DNA of 64,000 nucleotides, from the NCBI RefSeq assembly GCF_014698735.1, contig NZ_JACJTQ010000027.1, positions 20,001 to 84,000 of the forward strand, written 5' to 3'. This document shows positions 18,480 through 27,950 of this stretch, piece by piece. The translations under genes were made by a program, and so were the position numbers. How positions within the stretch are numbered: position 1 is the first letter of the stretch; each line of letters begins with the position of its first letter. Origin of the DNA: Anabaena catenula FACHB-362. GTDB lineage: Bacteria > Cyanobacteriota > Cyanobacteriia > Cyanobacteriales > Nostocaceae. Under the pieces are notes generated by a model. That model did not search any database and was not told the DNA's origin. It saw only the letters and a program-made list of their open reading frames with translations.

Positions 18480-18986
18480 GTGCCTCCAAGAGTTGCTTTA
18501 TATGTAGAAAATTGTTTGGCAGAATCTTCCCCCAACCTACCAGTATCTGACAATACTCTGGAAACCTGGTTTGATCAATGGTTGGAAATTCTCACTCCTG
18601 ATCTTCCACCTGCACTCAGTTACGAAATAGGGCTGCGTTTGACCAATGATGCCCAAATTCAGGAACTAAATACCCAATACCGTCAGCAGAATAAACCAAC
18701 AGATGTTTTAGCCTTTGCTTCCTTAGAGGCAGATTTGCCCCAAAGTCAGGAAATGCTTGCTTCCCAACCTTTGTATTTAGGTGATATAGTTGTATCTATA
18801 GATACGGCAGAGCGTCAGGCTCAACAGCAGGAACATAGTTTGTCTACAGAGTTAGCTTGGTTAACTGCTCATGGTTTATTGCATCTTTTAGGTTGGGATC
18901 ATCCTGATGAAGAAAGTTTGATGCAAATGTTGCAACAACAAGTTATATTACTGAAGGGAGTCAGTATTATTATTGACTTAGAATGA
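18480..18986 (+). CDS. ybeY: Endoribonuclease YbeY (rRNA maturation factor)
   Basis: A 168-residue metal-dependent RNase with the UPF0054 signature HGLLHLLGWDH: zinc ligands are His131, His135 and His141. The preceding part with NKPTDVLAFA and YLGDIVVSIDTA is typical. It functions in 16S rRNA 3' maturation and ribosome quality control. The start is GTG at 18480, placed by the GGGAGG box seven to twelve bases upstream. The neighbours are DUF3285 upstream and dgkA downstream. Confidence 0.94.
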   Translation: MPPRVALYVENCLAESSPNLPVSDNTLETWFDQWLEILTPDLPPALSYEIGLRLTNDAQIQELNTQYRQQNKPTDVLAFASLEADLPQSQEMLASQPLYLGDIVVSIDTAERQAQQQEHSLSTELAWLTAHGLLHLLGWDHPDEESLMQMLQQQVILLKGVSIIIDLE

Positions 18987-19227
18987 TTGGCGTGGCTCAA
19001 GTTTTACTCTTGGTGGCGATTTTTACAATATTATTGTCATAAATTCTTTAAAATTACCTCAAAGTTGAATTACGCCCTTAAATTAAAATCAAGCAGCAAT
19101 TTTAGATTTCAAAACAGGCGATTAGAGATTTTTGGTTTTACGTTCATGTCCGATGAAGATCCGGGTGACGCAAATCCAAAATCCAAAATTCATTGACTAC
19201 GATTCCCACCTTATAATATTTTGTGTT

Positions 19228-19692
19228 ATGCAGCCCATGTCACAACAAGTTTCGCCACCTTCAACACCAAACCGCTTACCAACCCTTGTGTCAAAAGAAC
19301 GGGAACTTTCCTGGCAGATAGCCTCTAATTTATTTGTTAGTTTTAAGTATGCCTGGGCAGGAATAACCTATAGTTTTCAAACTCAACGGAACTTTCGTAT
19401 CCATCTCAGTGTATGCGCTTTCGCTATTGGCTTAAGTATTTTTTTACATCTACAAGCTGTAGAAATAGCCATCATTGCTATTACTAGCGGTTTAGTTTTG
19501 ACGTTGGAGTTATTGAATACAGCCATTGAATCCCTGGTAGACTTAACAGTTAAGCAAACCTACCACGACTTGGCCAAAGTTGCTAAAGACTGTGCTGCTG
19601 GTGCTGTGCTGATATCTGCTTTGGCATCTTTATTGGTAGCAGCTACACTTTTACTACCTCCTTTAGTAGCTTTAATCATGACCAATTTTTAG
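19228..19692 (+). CDS. dgkA: Diacylglycerol/undecaprenol kinase (DgkA family)
   Basis: About 154 residues from the ATG at 19228 (MQPMSQQVSP). The frame is open further upstream to 19132, but the added residues come from a low-quality region and the family does not need them. The prokaryotic DgkA motif ELLNTAIESLVDL, with the catalytic Glu, is followed by VAKDCAAGAVLISA; three hydrophobic segments form the small integral membrane kinase. It recycles diacylglycerol or phosphorylates undecaprenol. In cyanobacteria it typically follows ybeY and precedes trpG/pabA, as it does here. Confidence 0.9.
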   Translation: MQPMSQQVSPPSTPNRLPTLVSKERELSWQIASNLFVSFKYAWAGITYSFQTQRNFRIHLSVCAFAIGLSIFLHLQAVEIAIIAITSGLVLTLELLNTAIESLVDLTVKQTYHDLAKVAKDCAAGAVLISALASLLVAATLLLPPLVALIMTNF

Positions 19693-20026
19693 ATAATTTT
19701 TGTACCTCCAGTGCAGCACAGCGTAAGTCAACTAAGTAGGTTGGCGTTAAAAATTGTCGTTATGACAAGGCAGGAGGTGAAGCAGTGCGGTCTTGGGGGT
19801 TTCCCCTATGAGCAACTGCTGAACCCGAAGGGCAGGAGGCAGAAGGAAAGAGGTTTTTGGGCAACTTTACTTTTCGTTACATAGTTCGGTTTTTTTGTGC
19901 CTTTCTACTTAACCATTAAAAATTCCTAAAAAGCTGGTTTAATCTGCTTTTTTAATTTTTAATTCCGCTTTGGTGCTGATTGATAGTTATGGATATTTTT
20001 GATTTAAATGACATCAGGTAAAAATT
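19693..20026. repeat. Intergenic region with Nostoc-type dispersed repeat sequence
   Basis: No gene seen. About 19770-19855 contains GCGGTCTTGGGGGTTTCCCC, GAACCCGAAGGGCAGGAGGC and AGGAGG-like pieces that resemble a common intergenic repeat of Nostoc genomes (recognised by memory, not by search). AT-rich sequence follows up to the trpG start. Confidence 0.5.
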
Positions 20027-20626
20027 GTGATTATAGTCATTGATAATTACGATAGCTTTACATATAATTTGGTGCAGTATTTGGGAGAACTAGCAGTAGA
20101 TTTCCCCATAGCATCTGACTTGAAAGTTTTTCGTAACGATAAAATAACTGTAGATGAAATTCGGGTGTTAAATCCTGATGCAGTGGTAATTTCCCCTGGG
20201 CCAGGTCGTCCAGAAAATGCAGGAATTTCTTTAGATATAATTACTGAATTGGGAGCTAGTTTACCGATTTTAGGTGTTTGTTTAGGACATCAAAGTATCG
20301 GTCAGGCGTTCGGTGGTAAAATCGTTTCTGCACCAGAGTTGATGCATGGTAAAACGTCCCAGGTATCCCACACTGGAGTTGGAGTTTTTCAAGAATTAGA
20401 AAATCCCATTACCGCCACCAGATATCATAGTTTGGTGATTGACCGCGAAACTTGCCCAGAAGTATTAGAAATCACCGCTTGGGTGGAAGATGGCACAATT
20501 ATGGGAGTACAACACCGGAACTATCCTCACATTCAGGGAGTCCAGTTTCATCCAGAGAGTGTACTGACTTCTTCGGGTAAGCAGTTACTGCGGAATTTTC
20601 TGGAACAATTACAGACGAGAGAGTAG
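20027..20626 (+). CDS. trpG: Anthranilate/aminodeoxychorismate synthase glutaminase subunit
   Basis: A 199-residue class I glutamine amidotransferase with the complete triad: Cys85 in GVCLGHQSIG, His175 and Glu177 in FHPESVL. It supplies ammonia to the chorismate-utilising partner for tryptophan (TrpE) or folate (PabB), and cyanobacterial enzymes probably serve both; no partner is in the window. The start is GTG at 20027 giving the expected N-terminus MIIVIDNYDSFTYNLVQYLG. It is followed after three bases by the beta-lactamase-fold gene, so the two are co-transcribed. Confidence 0.93.
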   Translation: MIIVIDNYDSFTYNLVQYLGELAVDFPIASDLKVFRNDKITVDEIRVLNPDAVVISPGPGRPENAGISLDIITELGASLPILGVCLGHQSIGQAFGGKIVSAPELMHGKTSQVSHTGVGVFQELENPITATRYHSLVIDRETCPEVLEITAWVEDGTIMGVQHRNYPHIQGVQFHPESVLTSSGKQLLRNFLEQLQTRE

Positions 20627-20629
20627 TTA

Positions 20630-21397
20630 ATGAAACGACGAGAGTTGATGGGCTATGCTGGGGCAGGTTTGGTGACAGCATTAGTTACTAATTTAGGTTC
20701 CCACCTTCGGGTTAATGCCCAATCTAGTGGTGTATCCGTTCAATGGTTGGGTCACACTTGCTTTCTGTTTACAGGTAGTGGTGTGAAAATTCTCGTCAAT
20801 CCATTTCGGACTGTCGGCTGTACGGCTGGATATCGTCTGCCAAAAGTTGCAGCAGATTTGGTATTGATTAGCAGCCAACTGTTGGATGAAGGTGCAGTAG
20901 AGGGACTACCGGGAAATCCCAAGCTGATTTATGAACCTGGTGTTTATGAGTTTAAAGGTCTTAAGTTCCAAGGAATTTCCATAGACCATGACCGCAAAGG
21001 TGGCAAGCAATTTGGAAAAAATACCGTTTGGAAGTGGAACCAAGGGGGAATTGATATTTTACATTTAGGGGGCGCGGCTGCACCTATTTCCATTGAGCAA
21101 AAAATCCTCATGGGTCGTCCTGATTTGGCTTTGATTCCCGTGGGAGGTAGTGCTAAAGCTTACAATGCCGAGGAAGCAAAGCAAGCTGTTGGAGTATTAA
21201 ATCCCCGGCTAGTAATTCCCACCCATTACCGCACAAGGGCTGCTGAGTCCGCTAGTTGTGAGATTACACCGATAGATGATTTTCTCAATTTGATGCCAGG
21301 TGTAAATGTGAGAAGAAGTAATGGTGACGCTGTAGCGATTAACTCTAAGGCTTTACCAGAAAGTACAGAAATTCAGGTTTTGAGTTATAAGTTTTGA
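20630..21397 (+). CDS. Metallo-beta-lactamase-fold hydrolase with Tat-like N-terminus
   Basis: A 255-residue protein starting MKRRELMGYAGAG, a twin-arginine-like start and hydrophobic stretch ending at VNAQ, so it is probably exported. The fold is that of UPF0173/UlaG-like hydrolases: WLGHTCFLF, then ILVNPF, an ISIDHDRKGG segment, LHLGGAA and VIPTHYRT. The canonical HxHxDH motif is not evident, as in many UPF0173 relatives, so catalytic metal binding is uncertain. It directly follows trpG. The substrate is unknown. Confidence 0.8.
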   Translation: MKRRELMGYAGAGLVTALVTNLGSHLRVNAQSSGVSVQWLGHTCFLFTGSGVKILVNPFRTVGCTAGYRLPKVAADLVLISSQLLDEGAVEGLPGNPKLIYEPGVYEFKGLKFQGISIDHDRKGGKQFGKNTVWKWNQGGIDILHLGGAAAPISIEQKILMGRPDLALIPVGGSAKAYNAEEAKQAVGVLNPRLVIPTHYRTRAAESASCEITPIDDFLNLMPGVNVRRSNGDAVAINSKALPESTEIQVLSYKF

Positions 21398-21409
21398 GTA
21401 GTTATTTTT

Positions 21410-22213
21410 ATGAACCAAATCATTATTCAAGTTGATGCTTTTACTGATACTCCATTTACTGGTAATCCTGCGGCTGTGTGTATTTTAGACATTCCTAAAT
21501 CTAGTGAATGGATGCAAAAAGTCGCCCAGGAGATGAATTTATCAGAAACGGCTTTTTTAGTAAGACAAGATAATGGTTTTAATTTGCGTTGGTTTACACC
21601 AACGGTAGAAGTTCCCCTTTGTGGTCACGCAACTTTATCCAGCGCTCATGTACTTTGGTCACAGCAGCATTTATCACCTGATGATGAGGCGCGGTTTTAT
21701 ACTAAAAGTGGGGTACTAACTGCCAAGCTGCAAGGTGATTGGATTGAGTTAGATTTTCCTGTCAATCACTCACAACCTGTAGAAGCACCTTCGGAACTGA
21801 GTCAGATTTTGGGAATACCTTATAAATCTGTTTATCAAAATTCTCTGGGTTATTTGGTGGAAGTAGAAGCTGAGGAGTTAGTGCGAGAAATGCAGCCAAA
21901 TTTCCAGTTAATGAAAACATTACCTGTGACTGATATGATCGTTACTAGCATAGCCAAATCTGGCTCAGATTACGATTTTGTCTCTCGCTTTTTTGCACCG
22001 GGTTTAGGGATTAACGAAGACCCTGTGACTGGTGCGGCTCATTGTTGTCTTGCTCCTTTTTGGCGTAATAAGTTGGGTAAAGATGAGTTTTTGGCTTATC
22101 AGGCTTCTAGTCGGGGTGGAGTAGTAAAGGTCTATTATCCTGGTGAAAACCGCGTTTTTATATCTGGACAAGCAGTAACAGTGATGCGTGGTGAATTAAT
22201 TACTTTTTCTTAG
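21410..22213 (+). CDS. PhzF family isomerase/epimerase
   Basis: A 267-residue protein with the PhzF N-terminal signature VDAFTDTPFTGNPAAVC, catalytic Glu46 in MNLSETAFL, the GHATLSSAHVLW helix near residue 74 and the C-terminal EDPVTGAAHCCLAPFW motif. These form the diaminopimelate-epimerase-like two-lobed fold. PhzF in phenazine producers isomerises a dihydro-hydroxyanthranilate; most homologues, including those in cyanobacteria, have unknown substrates, and no phenazine genes are present. It lies 13 bp after the hydrolase gene. Confidence 0.9.
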   Translation: MNQIIIQVDAFTDTPFTGNPAAVCILDIPKSSEWMQKVAQEMNLSETAFLVRQDNGFNLRWFTPTVEVPLCGHATLSSAHVLWSQQHLSPDDEARFYTKSGVLTAKLQGDWIELDFPVNHSQPVEAPSELSQILGIPYKSVYQNSLGYLVEVEAEELVREMQPNFQLMKTLPVTDMIVTSIAKSGSDYDFVSRFFAPGLGINEDPVTGAAHCCLAPFWRNKLGKDEFLAYQASSRGGVVKVYYPGENRVFISGQAVTVMRGELITFS

Positions 22214-22252
22214 GTCACAATAGGCCAATAAACCTATGTTGAAACTAAAAAA

Positions 22253-22780
22253 ATGACCACTAAACAGAAACATAGTAGAAATTCCCTTCCAGAAGATGAT
22301 ATTCGTCCGCTTGTACGCACAGAGATAAAGCGGAATGCACCCCAAACCCAGCGTCTCTTCCTGGAAGCTTGCACTTGGCCGATTGAAAAATTACCTGGAT
22401 TAAGCCAAGAGGAACAATCCCAACTCCAAAGTTGTGGCATTTCTACCACAGGAGAGCTAGTCAAACAAGGAAAAACCCCAGAAGCCAGAGTAGCTTTGGC
22501 TAGTAAATTACAAGTACATCTTCAATATGTAAATAAGTGGTTAGCACTGGCAGATTTAGCAAGTCTTCCCAGTGTGGGAATCCAATATTGTGGTTTATTA
22601 CTCCATGCGGGTGTTGCTTCTGTAACACAGTTAGCACAAACTCCCACTCACAGATTGCACCAACAAATTATGCGCTTGCAAGTAGCAACCTTGCAGCGCC
22701 GAGATTTGTGTCCAGCAATTGAGTTAGTACAACAATGGAGTCAACAAGCGAAGGTAATTGGTAATATCGTGTCTGCTTGA
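22253..22780 (+). CDS. DUF4332 domain protein
   Basis: A 175-residue protein. From about residue 40 there are two helix-hairpin-helix-like repeats: LPGLSQEEQSQLQSCGISTTGELV and LPSVGIQYCGLLLHAGVASVTQLA, each a short GIxT/GVxS turn, which is the DUF4332 pattern. Such domains may bind DNA non-specifically. The N-terminus is basic and polar with no signal peptide. It follows phzF by 39 bp and ends the rightward run that begins at prfB. Confidence 0.8.
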   Translation: MTTKQKHSRNSLPEDDIRPLVRTEIKRNAPQTQRLFLEACTWPIEKLPGLSQEEQSQLQSCGISTTGELVKQGKTPEARVALASKLQVHLQYVNKWLALADLASLPSVGIQYCGLLLHAGVASVTQLAQTPTHRLHQQIMRLQVATLQRRDLCPAIELVQQWSQQAKVIGNIVSA

Positions 22781-22799
22781 ATACTTATCATTAGGACTG

Positions 22800-22912
22800 A
22801 CGCGGGGACATGGGGACGCGGGGACACGGGGACGCTCCAGATGGGGAGAGTATTTATCTTTCTTCTTCCTGCTCCCTGCTCCCTGCTCCCTGCTCCCTGC
22901 TCCCTGACTCAA
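22800..22912. repeat. GC-rich minisatellite and CTCCCTG tandem repeat
   Basis: GGGGACRCGGGGACAT-type units cover 22803-22835, and CTCCCTG is repeated about five times at 22868-22905. A third copy of the CTTATCATTAGGACTGACGCG sequence element (related to those near 15645 and 32296, in the opposite direction) starts at about 22782. Confidence 0.75.
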
Positions 22913-22916
22913 ATTC

Positions 22917-23531
22917 CTACTCCTTCGCTAGTACACCATTCAAGAAAATATCAGCGAGTCCTTCGGCCATTTTTTGCATTTCTTGGGGGGATGCGTTAGG
23001 TTCCAGGAGGGTATTATCAGAAAAACCTGCGATCGCAAACATTCCTAAAAATACCTTAGCCACTAATTTGGCATCTGTCTGACGATAGATACCTTTATCC
23101 ATGGCCGTTTGAAAGAAGGCTTCAGCCACATCAGTCATTTTATCAATGACTTCCGTTTGAATGCGATCGCGCAAATCTGGATGAAACTGCACTTCCATAA
23201 AACAAACTCGCATGATCTCCACATTTTTCTGCATATTCCACATTCGCCGGCGCATCACTTGGGCTACAGCCTTATAACTGCCCATTTCACTCAATTCTGT
23301 CAGCAAATCTGTGAGAATGTCTACCCAGCCACTCGTTGCTACTTCGACCAAAATCGCCTTCTTATTGGAAAAATGACGAAACAGAGTACCCTCAGCTACA
23401 CCTGCGGCTTGTGCTAAATCACGGGTGGTTGTACCATCAAATCCCTGAGCAGCAAATAACTTTTGTGCCGCTTGGAGAATGCGGGTGCGCGTCTGCGCTT
23501 CTGATGTTGGAGGAGAATTAAAAACTCGCAT
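22917..23531 (-). CDS. TetR/AcrR family transcriptional regulator
   Basis: A 204-residue repressor-type regulator. The N-terminal HTH (about 15-60) contains RILQAAQKLFAAQGFDGTTT and AAGVAEGTLFRHFSNKKAIL, a canonical TetR pattern; the C-terminal all-helical ligand domain is variable. It is transcribed away from the M16 peptidase genes (start 150 bp apart), so it may control them, itself, or an unlinked target. No ligand can be proposed. Confidence 0.92.
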   Translation of the reverse strand: MRVFNSPPTSEAQTRTRILQAAQKLFAAQGFDGTTTRDLAQAAGVAEGTLFRHFSNKKAILVEVATSGWVDILTDLLTELSEMGSYKAVAQVMRRRMWNMQKNVEIMRVCFMEVQFHPDLRDRIQTEVIDKMTDVAEAFFQTAMDKGIYRQTDAKLVAKVFLGMFAIAGFSDNTLLEPNASPQEMQKMAEGLADIFLNGVLAKE

Positions 23532-23683
23532 GGTAGTTATTGCTATATCTCAGGAACATGACTTGTAGCAATTATTGTCTAACGTCAAATACAAAAAGCA
23601 CAGAAAGCTTAATACAAGATTAACGCTCTGTTTGCTAATTAGCCTATTTCTCACGAAGTGTAACTTTACTTTAATTTTTGCTT

Positions 23684-25354
23684 ATGAATCAGGCAATTTT
23701 AAATTTTGGACTTCGGCTTAAGCGCTCAGTCGAACGATTTTGGATTTGGGATTGGTTCATCGGTAGTGCTAACAAGTTCCACTCTCAATCATCCAAGCAA
23801 TTATCTCCGTCTCCAATCTTTCGTCGTCTGTTTGCAACTGCTTTGACGATGATGATATTTTGTTGGGGGTTAATGCCAGAAATCGCTACAGCGCTACAAC
23901 CCAAGCAAACATCAATTCAACCCTATTTAGATCGAGTAATTAAGGAGTTAACAGAGTTTCGTCTCGATAATGGGTTGAAGTTTATTGTTTTAGAAAGACA
24001 TCAAGCGCCAGTAGTTTCCTTTCTTACCTATGCTGATGTTGGTGGCATAGATGAACCAGATGGACAAACTGGTGTCGCACACTTTCTAGAGCATTTGGCA
24101 TTTAAAGGTACAAGACGCATTGGTACTACAGATTATAAAGCTGAAAAACCACTACTAGACCGATTAGAACAATTAGACAGCCAAATTAGAATCGCTAAAG
24201 CCCAAGGAAAAAAAGATGATTTAGAAAAATTACAAACTGAGTTTAAATCAGTAGAATCTCAAGCCCTCAAACTAGTTAAGCAAAACGAAATGGGGCAAAT
24301 TGTTGAGCAAGCGGGAGGAGTAGGCTTAAACGCCACCACATCTGGGGAAGCAACTCGTTATTTTTACAGTTTTCCTGCTAATAAGTTGGAATTGTGGATG
24401 TCTCTGGAATCAGATCGATTTTTAGAACCTGTATTTCGGGAGTTTTATAAAGAAAAAGATGTAATTTTGGAAGAACGCCGAATGCGAGTGGAAAACTCTC
24501 CTATCGGCTTAATGATCGAGAAATTTGTCGATACGGCTTTCAAAGTCCATCCCTACAGACGACCGGTAATTGGTTACGACGAAGATATTCGTAATTTAAC
24601 ACCGCAAAATGTCAAGAAGTTTTTTGACAATTACTATGTCCCCAGCAACTTAACGATCGCTATTGTCGGCGATGTTAACCCGACTGAGGTGAAAAAATTA
24701 GCACAAGTTTACTTTGGGCGTTATCAAGCTAAACCTAAAGCCCAGCCCCAAATTCCCGCAGAACCAAAGCAAACCGAAACCAGGGAAGTTACCTTACAAC
24801 TACCTTCTCAACCTTGGTATTTAGAAGGTTATCACCGTCCAGCAGTTACTCATCCTGATAATGCAGTTTATGAAATTATTGGCAGTTTGTTGAGTGATGG
24901 ACGCACTTCACGTTTATATAAGTCCTTGGTAGAAAAACAGCGTTTAGCTCTTCAGGCTCAGGGTTCCAGTGGCTTTCCGGGGGATAAATACCCCAATATG
25001 ATGTTATTTTATGCTCTCACGGCTCCTGGTCACACAGTTGATGAATTGGCGGTGGCTTTAAAGCAGGAAATTGAGAGTTTGAAAACCCAGCCTGTAACGG
25101 ATATTGAATTACAGCGGGTTAAGACTCAAGCGAGGGCGGGTTTATTGCGAAGTCTAGATTCCAATATGGGAATGGCGCAGCAGTTGTTGGAATATGAAGT
25201 AAAAACTGGTTCTTGGCGGAATTTGTTTAAGCAGTTGGATCAAATTGCGTTGGTGACTCCTGCGGATATTCAGCGGGTAGCACAGGCGACGTTTACGCCG
25301 GAAAATCGGACGGTTGGTAAGTTGTTGTCGAAGAAGGTGACAGTTGACAGGTGA
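23684..25354 (+). CDS. M16 family zinc peptidase (active subunit type)
   Basis: About 556 residues from the ATG at 23684. An N-terminal hydrophobic segment (RRLFATALTMMIFCWGLMPEIATA) is probably a signal peptide or anchor. The inverse zinc motif HFLEH is at residues 133-137 within GVAHFLEHLAFKGT, and the distal Glu is expected in the ELWMSLESDRF helix. An insertion rich in Glu, Lys and Leu (about 155-205) looks like a short coiled coil. M16 enzymes act as pairs of active and inactive subunits in a closed chamber; the next gene is the likely partner. It is presumably periplasmic. Confidence 0.92.
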   Translation: MNQAILNFGLRLKRSVERFWIWDWFIGSANKFHSQSSKQLSPSPIFRRLFATALTMMIFCWGLMPEIATALQPKQTSIQPYLDRVIKELTEFRLDNGLKFIVLERHQAPVVSFLTYADVGGIDEPDGQTGVAHFLEHLAFKGTRRIGTTDYKAEKPLLDRLEQLDSQIRIAKAQGKKDDLEKLQTEFKSVESQALKLVKQNEMGQIVEQAGGVGLNATTSGEATRYFYSFPANKLELWMSLESDRFLEPVFREFYKEKDVILEERRMRVENSPIGLMIEKFVDTAFKVHPYRRPVIGYDEDIRNLTPQNVKKFFDNYYVPSNLTIAIVGDVNPTEVKKLAQVYFGRYQAKPKAQPQIPAEPKQTETREVTLQLPSQPWYLEGYHRPAVTHPDNAVYEIIGSLLSDGRTSRLYKSLVEKQRLALQAQGSSGFPGDKYPNMMLFYALTAPGHTVDELAVALKQEIESLKTQPVTDIELQRVKTQARAGLLRSLDSNMGMAQQLLEYEVKTGSWRNLFKQLDQIALVTPADIQRVAQATFTPENRTVGKLLSKKVTVDR

Positions 25355-25467
25355 CAGGTGACAGTAAAGAAGGATAGGAAGAAGGTGAGTTTTCTTCCTG
25401 TGCTCCCTTCTTGCTTCTTGCTGTTTTCACGAAATTGAGAAAAAGAGAAGAGAGAAATAGAGAAATT

Positions 25468-26967
25468 ATGTTGAATTTTTTGGTGAAAGGTAAGAAATTG
25501 AAATTTTCAAAGAATTGGCGTTTTATTTCGGTTTTGGTGATTGCTTTACTGTTAACGTTTAATTTTTCTAGGGCGGCGACAGCAGCAGCGAAGCATTACA
25601 CTGATTTACAGTTTGCACCTTTACCGGAAATTAAGTTACCCAAGTATGAACGGTTTGTACTGAATAACGGTTTGGTAGTGTATTTGATGGAAGATCATGA
25701 GCTACCTTTGGTGAGTGGTACGGCGCTTGTGAGGACAGGTAGCCGTTGGGAAGCAGCGGAGAAAACTGGTTTAGCTGATCTTGTGGGTTCAGTAATCAGG
25801 GTGGGTGGAACTCTCAAGCATTCGCCTGATCAGTTAAATGAGATATTGGAACAACGGGCGGCTTCAGTAGAAACTAGTATGAGTGAAGCTGCTGGTAGTG
25901 CTAGTTTTGAAAGTCTGAGTGAAGATTTAGAAACGGTGTTTGGGCTATTTGCTGAAGTGTTGCGAGAACCGGCGTTTGCTCAAGAAAAGTTGGATTTTAT
26001 CAAAACCCAGGTTAAAGGTAATATTGCTCGGCGCAATGATAATCCTAACAGTATTGCCAGTCGGGAAATTCGGAAATTAATCTATGGTCAAAATAGTCCC
26101 TATGCTCGTACCGTTGAATATGCGACTTTGGATAAAATTACCCGTGAGGATTTGCTGAAGTTTTATCAGGAATACTTTTATCCCAATAATATGATTTTAG
26201 GGATTGTGGGAGATTTTAACGCCAAAAAAATGCGATCGCTCATCCAAAGTCAACTCGGCGATTGGAAACCCAACTCTAAAATCGCTAAAACCCCATTACC
26301 CGAAGTATCACCAGCTAATTTAGGAGGGGTATTTTTTGTTAATCAACCCCAACTGACACAGAGTAATATTCTGGTTGGACATCTAGGTGGAAAATTCGAT
26401 AGTCCTGACTATGCGGCCTTAGATGTAATGAATGGGGTGTTAAATGGATTTGGGGGTAGATTATTTAATGAAGTGCGATCGCGTCAAGGTTTAGCTTACT
26501 CTGTATATGGTATGTGGAGTCCCCGCTTTGACTACCCTGGAATGTTTATCGCTGGTGGACAAACTCGCTCCGATGCTACAGTCCAGTTTATCAAAGCCTT
26601 GCAAACAGAAATAAAACGTCTGCAAACTCAAACCGTAACAGAAAAAGAATTGCAATTTGCTAAAGAGTCTACACTCAACTCTTTTGTGTTCAATTTTCAA
26701 GACCCAGCCCAAACTTTATCACGGTTGATGCGCTACGAATATTATGGTTATCCGGCTGATTTTCTGTTTCGCTATCAAAAAGCCGTCACCACCACAAAAA
26801 CAGCGGATATCCAACGAGTAGCACAAAAATACCTCAAACCAGAAAATTTAGTCACCCTAGTAGTGGGTAATCAAACCGCCATTCAACCACCATTGACAGA
26901 GTTAACTGCTAAGGTGACACCCATAGATGTCACTATTCCCAGTTCTCAAACCCAAGCGCAGAATTAA
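25468..26967 (+). CDS. M16 family peptidase-like protein lacking the zinc motif (partner subunit)
   Basis: About 499 residues from the ATG at 25468 (the frame opens earlier at a TTG at 25411 but the ATG is followed by a good signal peptide, WRFISVLVIALLLTFNFSRAATAAA). Where active M16 proteins have HxxEH this one has LADLVGSVIRVGGT, so zinc cannot be bound in the usual way. The R/Y pair near the C-terminus (GGRLFNEVRSRQGLAYSVYG), which binds substrate, is kept. It is therefore the non-catalytic half of a heterodimer with the protein of 23684-25354. Confidence 0.9.
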   Translation: MLNFLVKGKKLKFSKNWRFISVLVIALLLTFNFSRAATAAAKHYTDLQFAPLPEIKLPKYERFVLNNGLVVYLMEDHELPLVSGTALVRTGSRWEAAEKTGLADLVGSVIRVGGTLKHSPDQLNEILEQRAASVETSMSEAAGSASFESLSEDLETVFGLFAEVLREPAFAQEKLDFIKTQVKGNIARRNDNPNSIASREIRKLIYGQNSPYARTVEYATLDKITREDLLKFYQEYFYPNNMILGIVGDFNAKKMRSLIQSQLGDWKPNSKIAKTPLPEVSPANLGGVFFVNQPQLTQSNILVGHLGGKFDSPDYAALDVMNGVLNGFGGRLFNEVRSRQGLAYSVYGMWSPRFDYPGMFIAGGQTRSDATVQFIKALQTEIKRLQTQTVTEKELQFAKESTLNSFVFNFQDPAQTLSRLMRYEYYGYPADFLFRYQKAVTTTKTADIQRVAQKYLKPENLVTLVVGNQTAIQPPLTELTAKVTPIDVTIPSSQTQAQN

Positions 26968-26990
26968 AACTACCCAATATTTACTGATGA

Positions 26991-27031
26991 GATTCCCGAC
27001 TTCTTTAGAGAAATTGGGAATCTTGTTTTTT
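26991..27031 (+). terminator. Rho-independent terminator after the M16 pair
   Basis: GATTCCC (26991-26997) and GGGAATC (27016-27022) pair, with a further CTT/AAG-like inner stem, followed by TTGTTTTTT. The same CGACTTCTT inner sequence is found in hairpins at 12319 and 27469. Confidence 0.85.
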
Positions 27032-27185
27032 AGAGCTTTTTTGTAGACAAAATCCCTGAAATTATGTCTTCAAAATTACTCGCCAAAGCTTGAATTTATG
27101 GGACAAAATTAGAAAATATAAGAGGAGGATTTTAAAATTGTGGCTTGATTCTATCCATACTAGTATTTCAGGAGGTGATTCAAAA

Positions 27186-27434
27186 ATGGGCATACAAATT
27201 TATGACCTATACTCTAGTAGTGAAGCACAGCTTATTCATGACCTAACTTCTGCACAAATGAAGAATATCAATGGCGGTATCGCCTACAGAAGAGGCAGAA
27301 ATAGGAGAACAAGTACAACAGATAGGAGTGAGCTTTCAGCACTACTGCAAGACGTAAATAAGAGTGTGCAGAACTGGAGATTGGAACTCAATCAAACACT
27401 TGATAATTTGGGGCAAACAGAATTAGAGTTTTAA
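27186..27434 (+). CDS. Double-glycine leader peptide, candidate RiPP/bacteriocin precursor (type B)
   Basis: An 82-residue peptide from the ATG at 27186, chosen because AGGAGGTGATT lies just upstream (an open frame continues to 27090 but without support). The leader reads MGIQIYDLYSSSEAQLIHDL then TSAQMKNINGG; the pattern L-x(3)-(Q/E)(M/L)xx(I/V)xGG is the site cut by C39 peptidases. The core (about 50 residues, starting IAYRRGRNRRTST) is basic at first then polar, has no Cys and several Ser/Thr. It differs completely from the three tandem cores further on. The matching processor is the exporter at 35438-38488. Confidence 0.7.
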   Translation: MGIQIYDLYSSSEAQLIHDLTSAQMKNINGGIAYRRGRNRRTSTTDRSELSALLQDVNKSVQNWRLELNQTLDNLGQTELEF

Positions 27435-27950
27435 CAAATTAGCTGGATAACTAACCTCAAATATTCAGATCCCCGACTTCTTCAAGAAATCGGGGATATT
27501 TTTATGTCAGCAGTGATGAATATAAATTAGAGCATTCAGCCCTAATCTAATGTTCATATCAATTCACTTAATTAAAGCTACACATGAATCTCCCCCTCTC
27601 CCCGTCACCGCGTCAGTCCATTTGTATCCACCTTAAAGTGAAACAGTATCAGTTGCAGCCCATAATCAAAAACGGTGAATCTATGTAGAGAGGTAGTATG
27701 CAACATCTTTAGATTATTGATGATTTACCAGACATGATATCAGCCACAGGCAAACCGGAACAAAATATAAATAGATTATATAGTCAGATTTCCCAGACAT
27801 TAAATCATGATTAATGTCTGATAAACATAGCTCTAAGCCTTGATTTTCGAGATTTCTATCAATAAAAATAGAAGCATCGGTTAAGAAAACACAACCTTAA
27901 CTGCTTCCACAAGTTCTACAGACTGAAAACAAGTCTTTTAGGAGGAAATT
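27435..27950. other. Intergenic region with a terminator hairpin, before the precursor array
   Basis: A terminator-like hairpin is at 27468-27504 (ATCCCCGA at 27469 with TCGGGGAT at 27490, then ATTTTTAT). No gene is seen in the rest. Transcription of the tandem precursors probably starts in the last 200 bp. Confidence 0.6.
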
